Shown piece after piece: positions 8,964 through 18,002 of a DNA stretch of 64,000 nt. The notes under the pieces are model-generated. The model ran no database searches and was not told where the DNA came from. It saw nothing but the letters and a program-made list of their open reading frames with translations. The stretch comes from Paenibacillus pasadenensis DSM 19293 (GTDB lineage Bacteria > Bacillota > Bacilli > Paenibacillales > Paenibacillaceae). The stretch lies in NCBI RefSeq assembly GCF_000422485.1, contig NZ_KE383851.1:89471-153470 (forward strand), written 5' to 3'. The position numbers and the translations under genes are program-made. Position 1 is the first letter of the stretch. Each line of letters starts with the position of its first letter.

Positions 8964-9281
8964 ATGATTCTCGAGCATGCGCTGCTGTCCGTCATTCCCG
9001 GCAAGGAGGCCGACTTCGAGCGGGACTTCCGCACGGCTTCCGCCATCATCTCCTCCATGCGCGGCTATGTCCGCCATACGCTGTCCCGCTGCCTGGAGCA
9101 GCCTTCGCGCTACCTGCTGCTCGTCGAGTGGGAGACGCTGGAGGACCATACGCACGGCTTCCGCGAATCCGCCGACTATGGCCGCTGGAAGGCGCTGCTG
9201 CATCATTACTATGATCCGTTCCCTACGGTGGAGCACTACACGGAAGTGCCGCTGCCGGCAAAGGAGGCCGACCGACCATGA
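8964..9281 (+). CDS. ABM-fold (antibiotic biosynthesis monooxygenase-like) small protein
   Basis: This 105-residue cytoplasmic protein has the dimeric ferredoxin-like ABM pattern: MILEHALLSVIPGKEADFE at the start, a central YVRHTLSRCLEQPSRYLLL strand pair, then WETLEDHTHGFRES and WKALLHHYYDPFP. Members act as small monooxygenases, haem-degrading enzymes or dehydratases, often with no known substrate. It overlaps the next gene by ATGA at 9278-9281, so the two are translationally coupled. Confidence 0.8.
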   Translation: MILEHALLSVIPGKEADFERDFRTASAIISSMRGYVRHTLSRCLEQPSRYLLLVEWETLEDHTHGFRESADYGRWKALLHHYYDPFPTVEHYTEVPLPAKEADRP

Positions 9282-10045
9282 TCATCCGGGACAGCGGAGA
9301 CAGCTTCGTGCTGATCCGCCAGCACGACCATGCGGCCGTGTCCGCGCAGCTCGCGCAGGCGCTCGCGCCCGAGCTGCTGCCGGCGGACAAGCTTCGCGCC
9401 AGCGTCGTCTATGCGGCGGCGCATCATGACCGCGGCTGGATCGGGCTCGACGAGACGCCGATCTGGAACGATGCGGCCGGACGCCCCTACGCGTTCGAGG
9501 ACTATCCGCTGCTGCCCAAGATCGCGTTCTACCGGCGCGGCATCGACGAGGTCGAAGCGGTCAGCCCCTATGCCGGCCTGCTGTGCAGCTTGTTTTATCA
9601 TGCCTTTTTCGAGCATCTGGAAGGAGAGGCATGCGAAGAGTTCAAGCGGACCGAGGAGGTGCGCCAGCGCCGGCTCGCGATGAATCTGCGCGCCGATCCG
9701 GAGCGGACCCGCCTCGATCTGCTGCGGCTGCAGCTGCTCGACAGCCTGTCGCTGTATGTCTGCCTCAACGAGCCTGGCACAGCGGGGGAGCAGGAGCATC
9801 CCTGGTACAGGGAAGGCTTTTCCGCGGCCGACGGGCTGCTGCCGTCCGGCCGCCGGCTGCGGGCGTCCTGGACGGACAAGCAGCGCCTCCTCCTGTCGGA
9901 GAGGGCGCTGCAAGGCGAGACGAAGGTCGAGCTGAGGCTGAAGCGGGTACCGAAGGCGCACATCGCGGCGGACGGCCTCGACGAGGCTTATCGCGTCAGC
10001 CCGCTGGAGCGGGCGGAGCTGCTCTGGAGCGTTCCGCCGGCCTAG
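9278..10045 (+). CDS. DUF3891 family protein
   Basis: This 255-residue cytoplasmic protein resembles the DUF3891 family: it opens MIIRDSGDSFVLIRQHDHA, then has the His/Asp-rich AAHHDRGW segment near residue 48 and YHAFFEHLEG near residue 110. The His and Asp residues look like a metal site of the HD kind, but that is inference; the family has no firm function. It is coupled to the ABM-fold gene by an overlapping start. No terminator was seen between it and the convergent exporter gene ten bases on. Confidence 0.7.
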   Translation: MIIRDSGDSFVLIRQHDHAAVSAQLAQALAPELLPADKLRASVVYAAAHHDRGWIGLDETPIWNDAAGRPYAFEDYPLLPKIAFYRRGIDEVEAVSPYAGLLCSLFYHAFFEHLEGEACEEFKRTEEVRQRRLAMNLRADPERTRLDLLRLQLLDSLSLYVCLNEPGTAGEQEHPWYREGFSAADGLLPSGRRLRASWTDKQRLLLSERALQGETKVELRLKRVPKAHIAADGLDEAYRVSPLERAELLWSVPPA

Positions 10046-10055
10046 GCCGGACGGG

Positions 10056-11135
10056 TCAAGCGGTGCTGTCCGGCTGTGCTTTGCGCTCGAAATGCTCGGC
10101 GATCTGCAGGATGACGATTTTGAAGATCATGTAAACCGGGATCGAGATCATGATGCCGACGATGCCGCTCACCGCGCCGGCGATGAGGACGACGATGATC
10201 GTCGTCAGCGGATGGATGTCCATCGTCCTTCCGTAGACGAACGGCGAGATCAGGTTGCCCTCGAGCTGCTGGGCGACGAGGATGATCGCGAGCACCCAGA
10301 TCGCCGTCGTGAACGAGTCCGTGAACGCGATGAGGATGCACGGGATCGAGCCGATGATCGACCCGATGTACGGGATCATGTTCATCGCGCCGACGAACAG
10401 CGCGAGCAGCAGCGAATAAGGCAGGTCGACGATCAGGAAGCCGATATAGGCGAACGCTCCGAGCGCGAGGCAGCAGACGACGCGGCCGATGACGAACTCG
10501 CTCAGCATCTTGTCGACGCTGCCGAAGATCTCGATCGCGTCGGCGCGGTACTTGGCGGGCGAGAAGCGGACGAAGGACGTATAGCCCTTGCGGTCTTCCT
10601 TGAGCATGTAGTAGAGCAGCACCGGCACCGTGCCGACGACGAGCGCGATCGTCGCGACGACGGAGACGGCGTTCTGCAGGTAGGTCGACAAATAGTTGAT
10701 GCCTTGCTCGAGGTAGCCGGTCAGCTTGCTCGACAAGTCGATCTCGGCGAGGCTGAATCCGCCGAAGCTCTGCGTCTGCAAGTAGTTGATCTGCTCCTGC
10801 ACCTCCTTGGCGAGGGCGGGCAGGTTCTCGACGAAGCCCTCGGCCTGGGACTGCAGCGTCGGCCAGACGAGCACGACGAGCATCGCCACGACGGCCGCCA
10901 TGACGACGAACAGCACGAGCACGGCAAGCCATTTCGGCATGCGCCACTTGTGCAGCTGCGTGACGAGCGGGCGGAAAAGGTAATAGAAGAAAAACGAGAC
11001 GACGAACGGAAGCAGCAGCATGTTGAACGCGAGCAGCACCGGGCGGTAAAGGAACTCGAGCCGGGAGAGCAGGTAGAGGATGACGAGGACGAGAATGATG
11101 CTGATGCAGGCTTGATAGAACTTTCCGATTTTCAA
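10056..11135 (-). CDS. AI-2E family transporter (YdiK/PerM-like)
   Basis: This 359-residue multi-pass membrane protein belongs to the AI-2E exporter superfamily. It begins with basic residues and a hydrophobic helix (YQACISIILVLVILYLL), has paired helices, a long amphipathic central segment and a C-terminal helix cluster including NMIPYIGSIIGSIP, a family hallmark. I placed the start at TTG 11135 because AGGAGG lies 9 bp upstream; the longer frame to 11330 adds 65 residues without membrane or family character. It is divergent from pspA. The solute is unknown for this homologue. Confidence 0.88.
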   Translation of the reverse strand: MKIGKFYQACISIILVLVILYLLSRLEFLYRPVLLAFNMLLLPFVVSFFFYYLFRPLVTQLHKWRMPKWLAVLVLFVVMAAVVAMLVVLVWPTLQSQAEGFVENLPALAKEVQEQINYLQTQSFGGFSLAEIDLSSKLTGYLEQGINYLSTYLQNAVSVVATIALVVGTVPVLLYYMLKEDRKGYTSFVRFSPAKYRADAIEIFGSVDKMLSEFVIGRVVCCLALGAFAYIGFLIVDLPYSLLLALFVGAMNMIPYIGSIIGSIPCILIAFTDSFTTAIWVLAIILVAQQLEGNLISPFVYGRTMDIHPLTTIIVVLIAGAVSGIVGIMISIPVYMIFKIVILQIAEHFERKAQPDSTA

Positions 11136-11344
11136 GCGGGACGACCTCCGTTCGGGCGACTGGATTCCTTTACTCCTTGTATACCCTTGCCCCGGAAGCA
11201 TTAACCTTGGACCGTCCGGCCCGGCTGCCGTCCGGATTCGGAAACCTTCCGGCGGCTGCCGTCGTATAAGGGGAAAGCAAGAAACTAATTGACTGGCAAA
11301 CTTTTCAGTACCGATTAATCGACCTTCCAAGGAGGAATTTATCC

Positions 11345-12016
11345 ATGTCTCTGTTCAAACGCCTGCGCGATCTGACTCTATCCAACGTTTATGCCCTGAT
11401 CGACAAAGCCGAGGATCCGGTCAAGATGACCGATCAATATATCCGCGACATGGCGAGCGATCTGGAAGAAGCCGAAAAGGCGGTCGCGGCCCAGATCGCC
11501 CTGGAGAAGAAGTTCAAGAAGCTGCTCGAGGAGCAGGAGGAGCTTCTTCAACGCCGCCTGCAGCAGGCCCATGCCGCCGCCGAGGCGGGCAATGTCGATC
11601 TGGCTCGCCGCGCGCTTGCGGAGAAGCAGAGCGCCGAAGCCAAGCGGGACGAATACCGCGCCGCGTTCGAGACGAACAAGGCTTCCGCGGATCTGCTCCG
11701 CGACAAGCTCGCGCAGATGCAAAAGCAGCTCGGCGAGCTTAAGAGCAAGCGCGAGTCGCTCGTCGCCCGGGCCCAGGCAGCCAAAGCGCAGGTCGAGATC
11801 AACCGTTCGATGAGCGGCTTCGGCTCCGATACGGCGATGGCCGGACTGAAGCGGATGGAAGACAAGGTGCTCGGCCTCGAATCGCAAGCGGAGGCGAGCA
11901 ACGTCCTGAACGACCGGGCGAAGTCGCTCGACGAGGAGTTCGAGGCGCTCGGCCGCGACAAAAAAGTCGAGGATGAGCTGGCTGCCCTGCTGAACCAATA
12001 CAAAAAACCGGAATAA
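11345..12016 (+). CDS. PspA/IM30 family membrane-stress protein
   Basis: This 223-residue protein of the ESCRT-III-like PspA/IM30/LiaH family is almost wholly alpha-helical coiled coil. It begins MSLFKRLRDLTLSNVYALID, the amphipathic membrane-binding helix, then EDPVKMTDQYIRDM and long heptad stretches rich in Glu, Lys, Ala and Gln. It is expected to coat the inner membrane under envelope stress. A strong AAGGAGG site lies 8 bp before the ATG. The next gene encodes a DUF4178 protein with the same first six residues, and the two are likely one operon. Confidence 0.93.
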   Translation: MSLFKRLRDLTLSNVYALIDKAEDPVKMTDQYIRDMASDLEEAEKAVAAQIALEKKFKKLLEEQEELLQRRLQQAHAAAEAGNVDLARRALAEKQSAEAKRDEYRAAFETNKASADLLRDKLAQMQKQLGELKSKRESLVARAQAAKAQVEINRSMSGFGSDTAMAGLKRMEDKVLGLESQAEASNVLNDRAKSLDEEFEALGRDKKVEDELAALLNQYKKPE

Positions 12017-12028
12017 GGCGGCGAAGGC

Positions 12029-12535
12029 ATGAGCTTGTTCAAACGAGTGGCGAACCTCATGCGGCGTCCGGAGCCGGCGCCGGCCGAGAAAAGCATGCTG
12101 ACGCTCGGCCCGGGCGACATCTGCGAGATCTCGCTGGAGACGTATGAGGTGATCGGCCAGACGAAGAATTTCCGGCGCAAGGAAACGTTCCTGACGCTGC
12201 AGGACGGCACCCGGCTCCGCTATCTCCATATCGAGGACCGCGAGCAGACCGAGTACAGCCTGTACGAGCCGATCGACGGACGGCTGGACTCGATCGAGGA
12301 GGTGCCGTCGACGATGGCGCTGGACGGCCGGGACTACTATTTGGAAGAGCAGCATTCTTCTCCGGTGACGTCGTCCGGCAGGGCCCCCCATCATCCGGCG
12401 GGCGAGCTGCATGTGTGGCAATACCAGTCCGACGACCGCAGGCTGCTGCGCATCGAATGGCAGGAGGGGCGGTTCATGCTCTACGAGGGAGAACGGATCC
12501 CGGCGGCGGATGTCCAGACGGTGCGCGGCCGCTGA
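12029..12535 (+). CDS. DUF4178-like protein paired with PspA
   Basis: This 168-residue soluble protein starts MSLFKR, the same six residues as PspA just upstream, then has a beta-rich domain (LGPGDICEISLETYEVIGQT…TLQDGTRLRYLHIEDRE) resembling DUF4178. The gene starts 12 bp after pspA, so co-transcription is likely. In Bacillota DUF4178 genes often sit beside PspA-type genes, suggesting a part in membrane-stress assembly; the exact role is unknown. The shared N terminus hints that both proteins use the same membrane-binding helix. Confidence 0.65.
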   Translation: MSLFKRVANLMRRPEPAPAEKSMLTLGPGDICEISLETYEVIGQTKNFRRKETFLTLQDGTRLRYLHIEDREQTEYSLYEPIDGRLDSIEEVPSTMALDGRDYYLEEQHSSPVTSSGRAPHHPAGELHVWQYQSDDRRLLRIEWQEGRFMLYEGERIPAADVQTVRGR

Positions 12536-12570
12536 ACGATCCCGCGGCAAACGCGCTTGCGCAAATAATC

Positions 12571-12597
12571 GGCCGGGAGGAATCATTCCTCCCGGCC
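12571..12597 (+). terminator. Strong hairpin after the PspA operon
   Basis: A 12-bp perfect stem (GGCCGGGAGGAA with its complement) and TCA loop follows the DUF4178 gene by 35 bp. There is no T run, so it may be a weak terminator or an mRNA-stabilising hairpin. Confidence 0.5.
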
Positions 12598-12641
12598 TGC
12601 CGTACATAAGCTACTATGAACCGCTTTCAAGGAGGGACTGC

Positions 12642-13367
12642 ATGGAGCGGATCGCGATCCTATCTGATGTACACGGCAATATGCCGGCGCTGGAGGCGGT
12701 GCTCGCGGACATCCGGGCCAGAGGCATCTCGCGGATCGTCTGCCTGGGCGATCTGGCGGGAAAGGGACCGGAGCCGGCGGAGGCCGTCGATGAGGTGCGA
12801 AGCAGCTGCGAGACGGTCATCCGCGGCAACTGGGATGAATTCCTCGGCTTGCCGACGGACGACGAGACGCTCCGTTGGCATCAGGAGCGTCTCGGGCCGG
12901 AGCGGCTCCGCTATTTGCGGGAGCTGCCGTTCTGCGCGGAGCTTCGCCTCGGCGGGCGGCTCATCCGCCTCGTCCATGCTTCTCCGCAGAGCGTGTATCG
13001 CCGCGTCCAGCCTTGGGACTCCCCGGAGGACAGGGCGTCCATGTTCGATCCGCCGGACGGCTGCAGCGGCCGCCCCGATGCGCTGGGCTATGGAGACATC
13101 CACCAAGCCTATGCCCAATATGTGGACGGCAGGCTGCTGTTCAACTGCGGCAGCGTCGGCAACCCGCTCGATCTGCCGCAAGCCTCCTACGCGATCGTGG
13201 AAGGGGAGCCGGATGCGGCGGCCATGGCGCCTTTCGCGCTGCAGCTGATCCGGGTGCCCTACGATATCGGCGAGGCGGTCGCCCGCGCCGAGCGGCTCGC
13301 CATGCCGCAGCTGGAGCCGTATTGTCGGGAGCTCGTGACGGGACGCTATCGGGGCTTGCAAGCGTGA
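12642..13367 (+). CDS. Metallophosphoesterase (YfcE/calcineurin-like)
   Basis: This 241-residue cytoplasmic phosphoesterase has the dimetal motifs of the family: DVHGN (Asp9, His11), GDLAGKGP near residue 34, the IRGNWDEF motif near residue 62, and RLVHASPQS and GDIHQAY His sites further on. Asp, Asn and His ligands are all present, so it should be active. ATG at 12642 follows AAGGAGG. The substrate could be a phosphodiester or nucleotide. It ends 25 bp before a HAD hydrolase in the same direction. Confidence 0.87.
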   Translation: MERIAILSDVHGNMPALEAVLADIRARGISRIVCLGDLAGKGPEPAEAVDEVRSSCETVIRGNWDEFLGLPTDDETLRWHQERLGPERLRYLRELPFCAELRLGGRLIRLVHASPQSVYRRVQPWDSPEDRASMFDPPDGCSGRPDALGYGDIHQAYAQYVDGRLLFNCGSVGNPLDLPQASYAIVEGEPDAAAMAPFALQLIRVPYDIGEAVARAERLAMPQLEPYCRELVTGRYRGLQA

Positions 13368-13392
13368 GCGATCGGCAAAAAGGAGGAGAGCG

Positions 13393-14103
13393 ATGATACG
13401 AGCGATCCTGTTCGACCTGGACAATACGCTGCTCGACCGTACGGCAGGCTTCCACGAGTTCGCCTGCCGCTTCGCCGAGCGGTATGCCGCCGTGCCGGAG
13501 AGCGGGCGCGCAGGCTGGACGCGGCGGCTGATCGAGCTGGACGAGGACGGCTACAAGCCGAAGCACGACCTGTTTCGGGAGCTGCCGGAGCTTCTTCCTT
13601 GCACATGCTCCGACCCTGCGGAGCTCATGGCCTTTTATGAGCGGGAATACGTCGCCGCCGCGCGGGCGATGAGCGGCGCGGCGCAGCTGCTCGCGTCGCT
13701 GCGTCCGTATTATCGCCTCGGCATCGTCTCGAACGGCAAGGACGCGATTCAGCGCGGCAAGCTGGAGCGGACCGGGCTCGCGCGCTGGTTCGAATCGATC
13801 CTCGTCTCCGAGTCGGCCGGCTGCCGCAAGCCGCAGCGCGAGATCTTCGCCATGGGGCTGCGCGAGCTTGGCGTACAGCCCGAGCAGGCCCTTTTTGTCG
13901 GCGACCATCCCGTCAACGACATCCAGGGCGCCTACTTCAGCGGCATGAAGACCGTCTGGCTGCGGAGCAGCCAGGCCTGGCCGGACGAGGCGGCGGCGCT
14001 GCCGGACGCGGTCATCTCCGAGCTCGCGCAGCTGCCGGCGGCGATCCGGCTCGTGTCGGGGCAGACGGCCGCAGCCGACTGGCGGCTCAGCAGCGGCGCC
14101 TGA
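13393..14103 (+). CDS. HAD-superfamily hydrolase, subfamily IA
   Basis: This 236-residue cytoplasmic phosphatase-like enzyme begins with the catalytic DLDNTLLD motif (nucleophile Asp8, Asp10), followed by an alpha-helical cap, motif II (GIVSNGKD), a Lys in SAGCRKPQREIF and motif IV (FVGDHPVNDIQGA). All catalytic positions look intact. The ATG at 13393 has GGAGGAG 7 bp before it. It follows the metallophosphoesterase and is probably co-transcribed. The substrate cannot be read from sequence. Confidence 0.9.
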   Translation: MIRAILFDLDNTLLDRTAGFHEFACRFAERYAAVPESGRAGWTRRLIELDEDGYKPKHDLFRELPELLPCTCSDPAELMAFYEREYVAAARAMSGAAQLLASLRPYYRLGIVSNGKDAIQRGKLERTGLARWFESILVSESAGCRKPQREIFAMGLRELGVQPEQALFVGDHPVNDIQGAYFSGMKTVWLRSSQAWPDEAAALPDAVISELAQLPAAIRLVSGQTAAADWRLSSGA

Positions 14104-14197
14104 CCCCGGCAGCCGGGGCGGCCGCAGCTGCCCCGCGCCATGCGCCTGGAGCCGGTCGCGCCAAGAAAGGGCAGTCAAGAAAAGGCATCCGCCGTCC

Positions 14198-14319
14198 TAG
14201 GGCGTGTTGCATCCTTCGAAGGAAGCCGAATATTGCCGAATTTTTGATCCCTGCGTGACGAAGCAGGGGGCAAAAAGGCGGTGATAGACGCAACTGAGCG
14301 GGGGTGCAAACACGCCCTA
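14198..14319. mobile_element. MITE-like inverted-repeat unit
   Basis: This 122-bp unit is bounded by inverted ends TAGGGCGTGTT (14198-14208) and its complement (14309-14319); the similarity extends to about 17 bp with one gap. It has no gene. It contains an inner hairpin around CCCTGC…GCAGGG. The outer TA at each end would fit a TA target duplication as in IS630/mariner elements, but the parent is not known. The right end supplies the TAG stop of the diguanylate cyclase gene. Confidence 0.45.
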
Positions 14320-15486
14320 AACGGGGGATGCTTTTTTGCCCCTCGCGGCGCGAGCGGGCTCGTTCACGACGGTGACGCGGTTTTTGCCGGTCGTCTTGGA
14401 GCGGTACATCGCTTCGTCGGCCTCGCGCACGATCTGGTCGACGCTGATGCCGGGCCGGGAGTAGCTGACGCCTATGCTGACGGTGACGATCGTCTCTTGC
14501 TCGATCCGCCGGCGCAGCGTCTCGGCGAGCTCGGCGGCCTTCTCCCTGGAGCCGACGACCAGCAGCAGCTCCTCGCCGCCGTAGCGTCCGGCCGAGCCGA
14601 TGCCCTGCACGAGCTCCCGCATCATCTCCGAGATCTGCTTGAGCACGCCGTCGGCCCGGTGATGGCCTTGCGTGTCGTTCAGCTTCTTGAAGTTGTCGAT
14701 GTCGCAAAAGACGACGGCGATTCCTTTGCCGCGGCGGAGCAGCAGCTCCGCCTTTTGCTGGAAATGGCGGCGGTTGTACAGTCCGGTCAGCCCGTCGGTG
14801 ATGGAGGAGCGGTAGGTCGTGAGCAGCCGCTCGAGCACCCATTCGAACAGCAGCAGGAACAGCAGCGTGAAGTAGACGACGGGCAGCATCCGCGAAAGCA
14901 CGAGCAGCACCGGCATGCCGCCCTGGAAGACGTAGCGGTCGGTGACGAGCGCCAGGTCGGCCGTAAAGTAGACGATCAAGCTGGCGGAATACTTCGTGCG
15001 CAGCTCGACCCCCCGCGTATCGAGCAGGATGAGGAAATTGATGATGATGCCGTAGAAGTCGAGCAGCACGAGCGGCACCGCACGGCCGTCGGCAGCGTCG
15101 AGCAGGCCCGGATTCATGGCCAGCTCCGCTCCGGCGATCGCGAAGGCGAGGGCGGCCATGACGACGAACGGAGCTCCGCGCAGCTTCGCGCCGGGATGGC
15201 TATATAATTTCATGAAGACAAAGTTTATAATGATGAAAGAAAAGATTCCGAGCAGGCGCGTCGCCAGCTGGAGCAAGGGAAGGGCATCGCCCTGGTCCAG
15301 CCCGGCGAGCAGCATCCCCTGCCGGATCATGAGCAGCGGCAGGATGAGGATCAGCAGCCGGTAGACGTGATGGCGGCGATAGCTTCGATACAGCTTCACG
15401 CCCATGAAGATCATCAGCGCGAGCACGGTCAGCGTGCAGGCGGATGCGAATAGTTGAATCGAAGCAGCCTGAGGCCAATTGGTCAT
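14317..15486 (-). CDS. Membrane-bound diguanylate cyclase (GGDEF)
   Basis: This 389-residue protein makes cyclic di-GMP from GTP. The first 210 residues hold about six to seven hydrophobic helices and no recognisable soluble sensor. The GGDEF domain follows: DGLTGLYNRRHF, FCDIDNFKKLND with the metal Asp, and RYGGEELLLV, an active GGEEL signature. The tail is Lys/Arg/Ala-rich (ARAARGKKASPV), and its TAG stop lies inside the inverted repeat at 14309-14319, so insertion of that unit may have set the C terminus. It is divergent from the glycosyltransferase gene. Confidence 0.92.
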   Translation of the reverse strand: MTNWPQAASIQLFASACTLTVLALMIFMGVKLYRSYRRHHVYRLLILILPLLMIRQGMLLAGLDQGDALPLLQLATRLLGIFSFIIINFVFMKLYSHPGAKLRGAPFVVMAALAFAIAGAELAMNPGLLDAADGRAVPLVLLDFYGIIINFLILLDTRGVELRTKYSASLIVYFTADLALVTDRYVFQGGMPVLLVLSRMLPVVYFTLLFLLLFEWVLERLLTTYRSSITDGLTGLYNRRHFQQKAELLLRRGKGIAVVFCDIDNFKKLNDTQGHHRADGVLKQISEMMRELVQGIGSAGRYGGEELLLVVGSREKAAELAETLRRRIEQETIVTVSIGVSYSRPGISVDQIVREADEAMYRSKTTGKNRVTVVNEPARAARGKKASPV

Positions 15487-15662
15487 GGAACATGCACTCC
15501 GCCTTTGTCAGCATCGGTCCGGCTCCGCGTTTCGCAGCGGCGGCCGGGCAGCGGAAGCGATTCGCTTGCCGCCTTTTCACGGTATCGGCTGTTCCCTGTC
15601 CAACCATTAGAGGGAACGTCTGTTTCATTCTATCATGGCCAAGCTGGAAGGAGAGCGATCAG

Positions 15663-16802
15663 ATGGAAATTTTGCAGGCTTTGTTCTTTCCTCCCGAGCA
15701 GCCCGGAGGCGTGTCCTCCATGGTTCCTTATATGCAGGATCGGTTCAACAAGGTCGGCTGGCCGACCGACCTGTTCTCCCTGCCGAAGCGGATCCGCGGC
15801 AAGGGAACCGAGGAAGTGCGGCTGCATACGTTCGATCCGGAGCCGTATCGGGACAATCCGATCGCGGCCAAGTATCTTCAGACGCTGAGCGACTACCTGT
15901 GGTGGACCAAGATGCGCATCAAGCGCAACTACGACCTGATCCACGCGCATCATCCCGTCGCCGCGCTTGTCATGAAGCAGGTCTTTCCCGACACGCCGCT
16001 CGTCGTCACGATCCACTCGAGCTACGAGCGCGAGCTCATCCTGAACGGCAAGATCGAGGAGGGCGGGCCGGAGCACCGGTTCCTCGTCTCCATCTATCGC
16101 GAGCTCGAGCATGCCGCGGACCGGCTGCTGACCGTATCGGATTCGTTCCGCCGGTACATGGCTCCGTACGTCGACGATGCGGAGGCGATCGGCGTCATCG
16201 CCAACGGCTTCGACGAGCGGCGCTTCAAGCCGATCAGCCATGAGAACGAGGTGACGCAGCTCATCACCGTATGCCGGCTCGTGCCCGCCAAAGGGCTCGA
16301 CATCCTGCTTCGGGCTTGCGCCGAGCTCAAGGACAAGGGCCATCCGTTCGTCCTCCACATCATCGGCGACGGCCCGATCCGCAAGGAGCTCGAGACGCTT
16401 GCGACCGAGCTCGGCTTGTACGACGACATCATTTTCTACGGCTACATGCTGCATCCGGAGGAATTCATGCCGTTCTTCGACGTGTTCGTGCTGCCATCGC
16501 GGGCGGAGGCGTTCGGCAGCGTGTTCGCCGAGGCGGCGCTCTGCTGGCTCGCGCTCGTCGGCACCGACGTCGGCGGCATCGGCGAGCAGATCGAGGAGGG
16601 CGTGAACGGGCTGCTCGTGCCGCCAGACGATGCGGCGGCGCTGGCCGCGGCGCTGGAGCGGCTCATCACGGACCAGACGTTCCGCTATCAGCTCGCCCGC
16701 GCCGCCTGGGACAAAGCCAAAAAAGCCTACTCGCTGACGAGGGTCATCTCGCAGCTGAAGCAGGTCTATCTGGAAGCGGCGCCGGGAGCGGCGGAGAGCT
16801 AA
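15663..16802 (+). CDS. Glycosyltransferase family 4
   Basis: This 379-residue GT-B glycosyltransferase is probably cytoplasmic or peripheral to the membrane. It has an N-terminal acceptor domain (PPEQPGGVSSMV glycine loop, HAHHPVAALV) and a C-terminal nucleotide-sugar domain with VCRLVPAKGLDILL, HIIGDGPIRKEL and the EX7E-type segment SRAEAFGSVFAEAAL. ATG at 15663 is preceded by GGAAGGAG. The last 4 bp overlap the convergent YkvI-like gene. The target (glycolipid, cell wall glycan or spore sugar) is not evident from context. Confidence 0.88.
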   Translation: MEILQALFFPPEQPGGVSSMVPYMQDRFNKVGWPTDLFSLPKRIRGKGTEEVRLHTFDPEPYRDNPIAAKYLQTLSDYLWWTKMRIKRNYDLIHAHHPVAALVMKQVFPDTPLVVTIHSSYERELILNGKIEEGGPEHRFLVSIYRELEHAADRLLTVSDSFRRYMAPYVDDAEAIGVIANGFDERRFKPISHENEVTQLITVCRLVPAKGLDILLRACAELKDKGHPFVLHIIGDGPIRKELETLATELGLYDDIIFYGYMLHPEEFMPFFDVFVLPSRAEAFGSVFAEAALCWLALVGTDVGGIGEQIEEGVNGLLVPPDDAAALAAALERLITDQTFRYQLARAAWDKAKKAYSLTRVISQLKQVYLEAAPGAAES

Positions 16803-17851
16803 TCGCTCTCCGGCCGCTTTCGCGTCTTCTTGAGCATCATGAGCGCCAGCCAGCCGAGGCTGAACAGGCCGAAGATCGGATAGAGCGTCTTGACGAGCGG
16901 GCCGAAGCCGATCTGGCTGAGCAGGTAGCAGAGGACGAGGATGATCAGCAGCAGCACGTTCGGGGAAACCGCCACGCGCTGCTGCAGCTGCAGCGCCAGG
17001 CCGTAGATGTCGGCGATGAGCGTTGTGAAGATCTCGGAGAAGATGAGCAGGATATAGACGAACTGGATGCCGTAGCCGAGCTGGCGCGCGATGCCGCCCA
17101 TCGGGATCTCGTACTGCTGGACGCCGGGCATATGCGACGACAGCGCGATGTGGCCGGCCAGCAGCATGAAGCCGATGCCGATGCCGCCGAACAGCGAGCC
17201 GAGCCGGATCGCCTTGCGGTCCTTGATCCCGGCGCCGAGCGGGACGAGCACCGCCTGAGCCATCGCGAGGTTGAACGCGGTGTACAGCAGCGGGGCGGTC
17301 CACACCCGCAGCGCCGAGTCGTCCGTCGTCAGCTGCAGCCAGCGGCCGCCGCTCGGCGAGGTGAACGTGTCGTAGAGCACGATCGCCGTGAACAGCAGCA
17401 TGAACGGCACGACGATGCTGTTGATCGTCAGGATGGCGTTCATGCCGCGCCGCAGCATGAGATAGCAGGCGACGAGCGTCACGACGAGTCCGATCTGGTA
17501 GGGCAGGTTCCAGTTCTCATAAAAGATCGTTCCCGCTCCCGCCAGCATGACGGCGTTCACGCCGAGCAGGACGACGAGCATGAAATAGCTGACGAGCTGG
17601 CCGACGGCCGGTCCGAACAACGCTTTGTTGAGATCCTCGTAAGACTTGGCTCCGATCTCGCCGGCGAGCAGCATCATCTTGCCTCCGAGCCAGATGAACA
17701 TGGCAGTCGCGAGCACGATCGTCAGCACGGCCCAGTGGCCGTAGCGGGTGAAGAACTGGAGGATCTCCTGGCCCGTGGCGAATCCGGCACCGACGACGGT
17801 GCCCATGTACGTGAATCCGATCTGCAGCACGCGCAAGACGCGTCCCCGCAT
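16799..17851 (-). CDS. YkvI-like multi-pass membrane transporter
   Basis: This 350-residue membrane protein has about ten hydrophobic helices. It opens with VLRVLQIGFTYMGTVVGAGF and ATGQEILQFF, the pattern of the YkvI family of the APC/spore-germination permease-like group. Helices are separated by short basic loops and the tail is charged (KKTRKRPESD). The family has no firm substrate; amino acids or ions are possible. It is convergent with the glycosyltransferase and divergent from xpt. Confidence 0.75.
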   Translation of the reverse strand: MRGRVLRVLQIGFTYMGTVVGAGFATGQEILQFFTRYGHWAVLTIVLATAMFIWLGGKMMLLAGEIGAKSYEDLNKALFGPAVGQLVSYFMLVVLLGVNAVMLAGAGTIFYENWNLPYQIGLVVTLVACYLMLRRGMNAILTINSIVVPFMLLFTAIVLYDTFTSPSGGRWLQLTTDDSALRVWTAPLLYTAFNLAMAQAVLVPLGAGIKDRKAIRLGSLFGGIGIGFMLLAGHIALSSHMPGVQQYEIPMGGIARQLGYGIQFVYILLIFSEIFTTLIADIYGLALQLQQRVAVSPNVLLLIILVLCYLLSQIGFGPLVKTLYPIFGLFSLGWLALMMLKKTRKRPESD

Positions 17852-18002
17852 GGCTTCGCCTCCGTTCCTCGCATGGTTTGTCCTTACATCCTATGTTCGG
17901 CGGCGGACAGGCATGACAGGGAGCGGCTTGGCGAGGTTGCAGGAACGTCCGGGCTATGATAATTTAACGGAAAGAATTCCCCAAGGAAGGGACCAAGCCG
18001 AT

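Noticed and set aside
17852-18002. Guanine riboswitch expected before xpt
   Set aside because: The conserved purine-riboswitch core and its loops are not visible in the 150 bp upstream.
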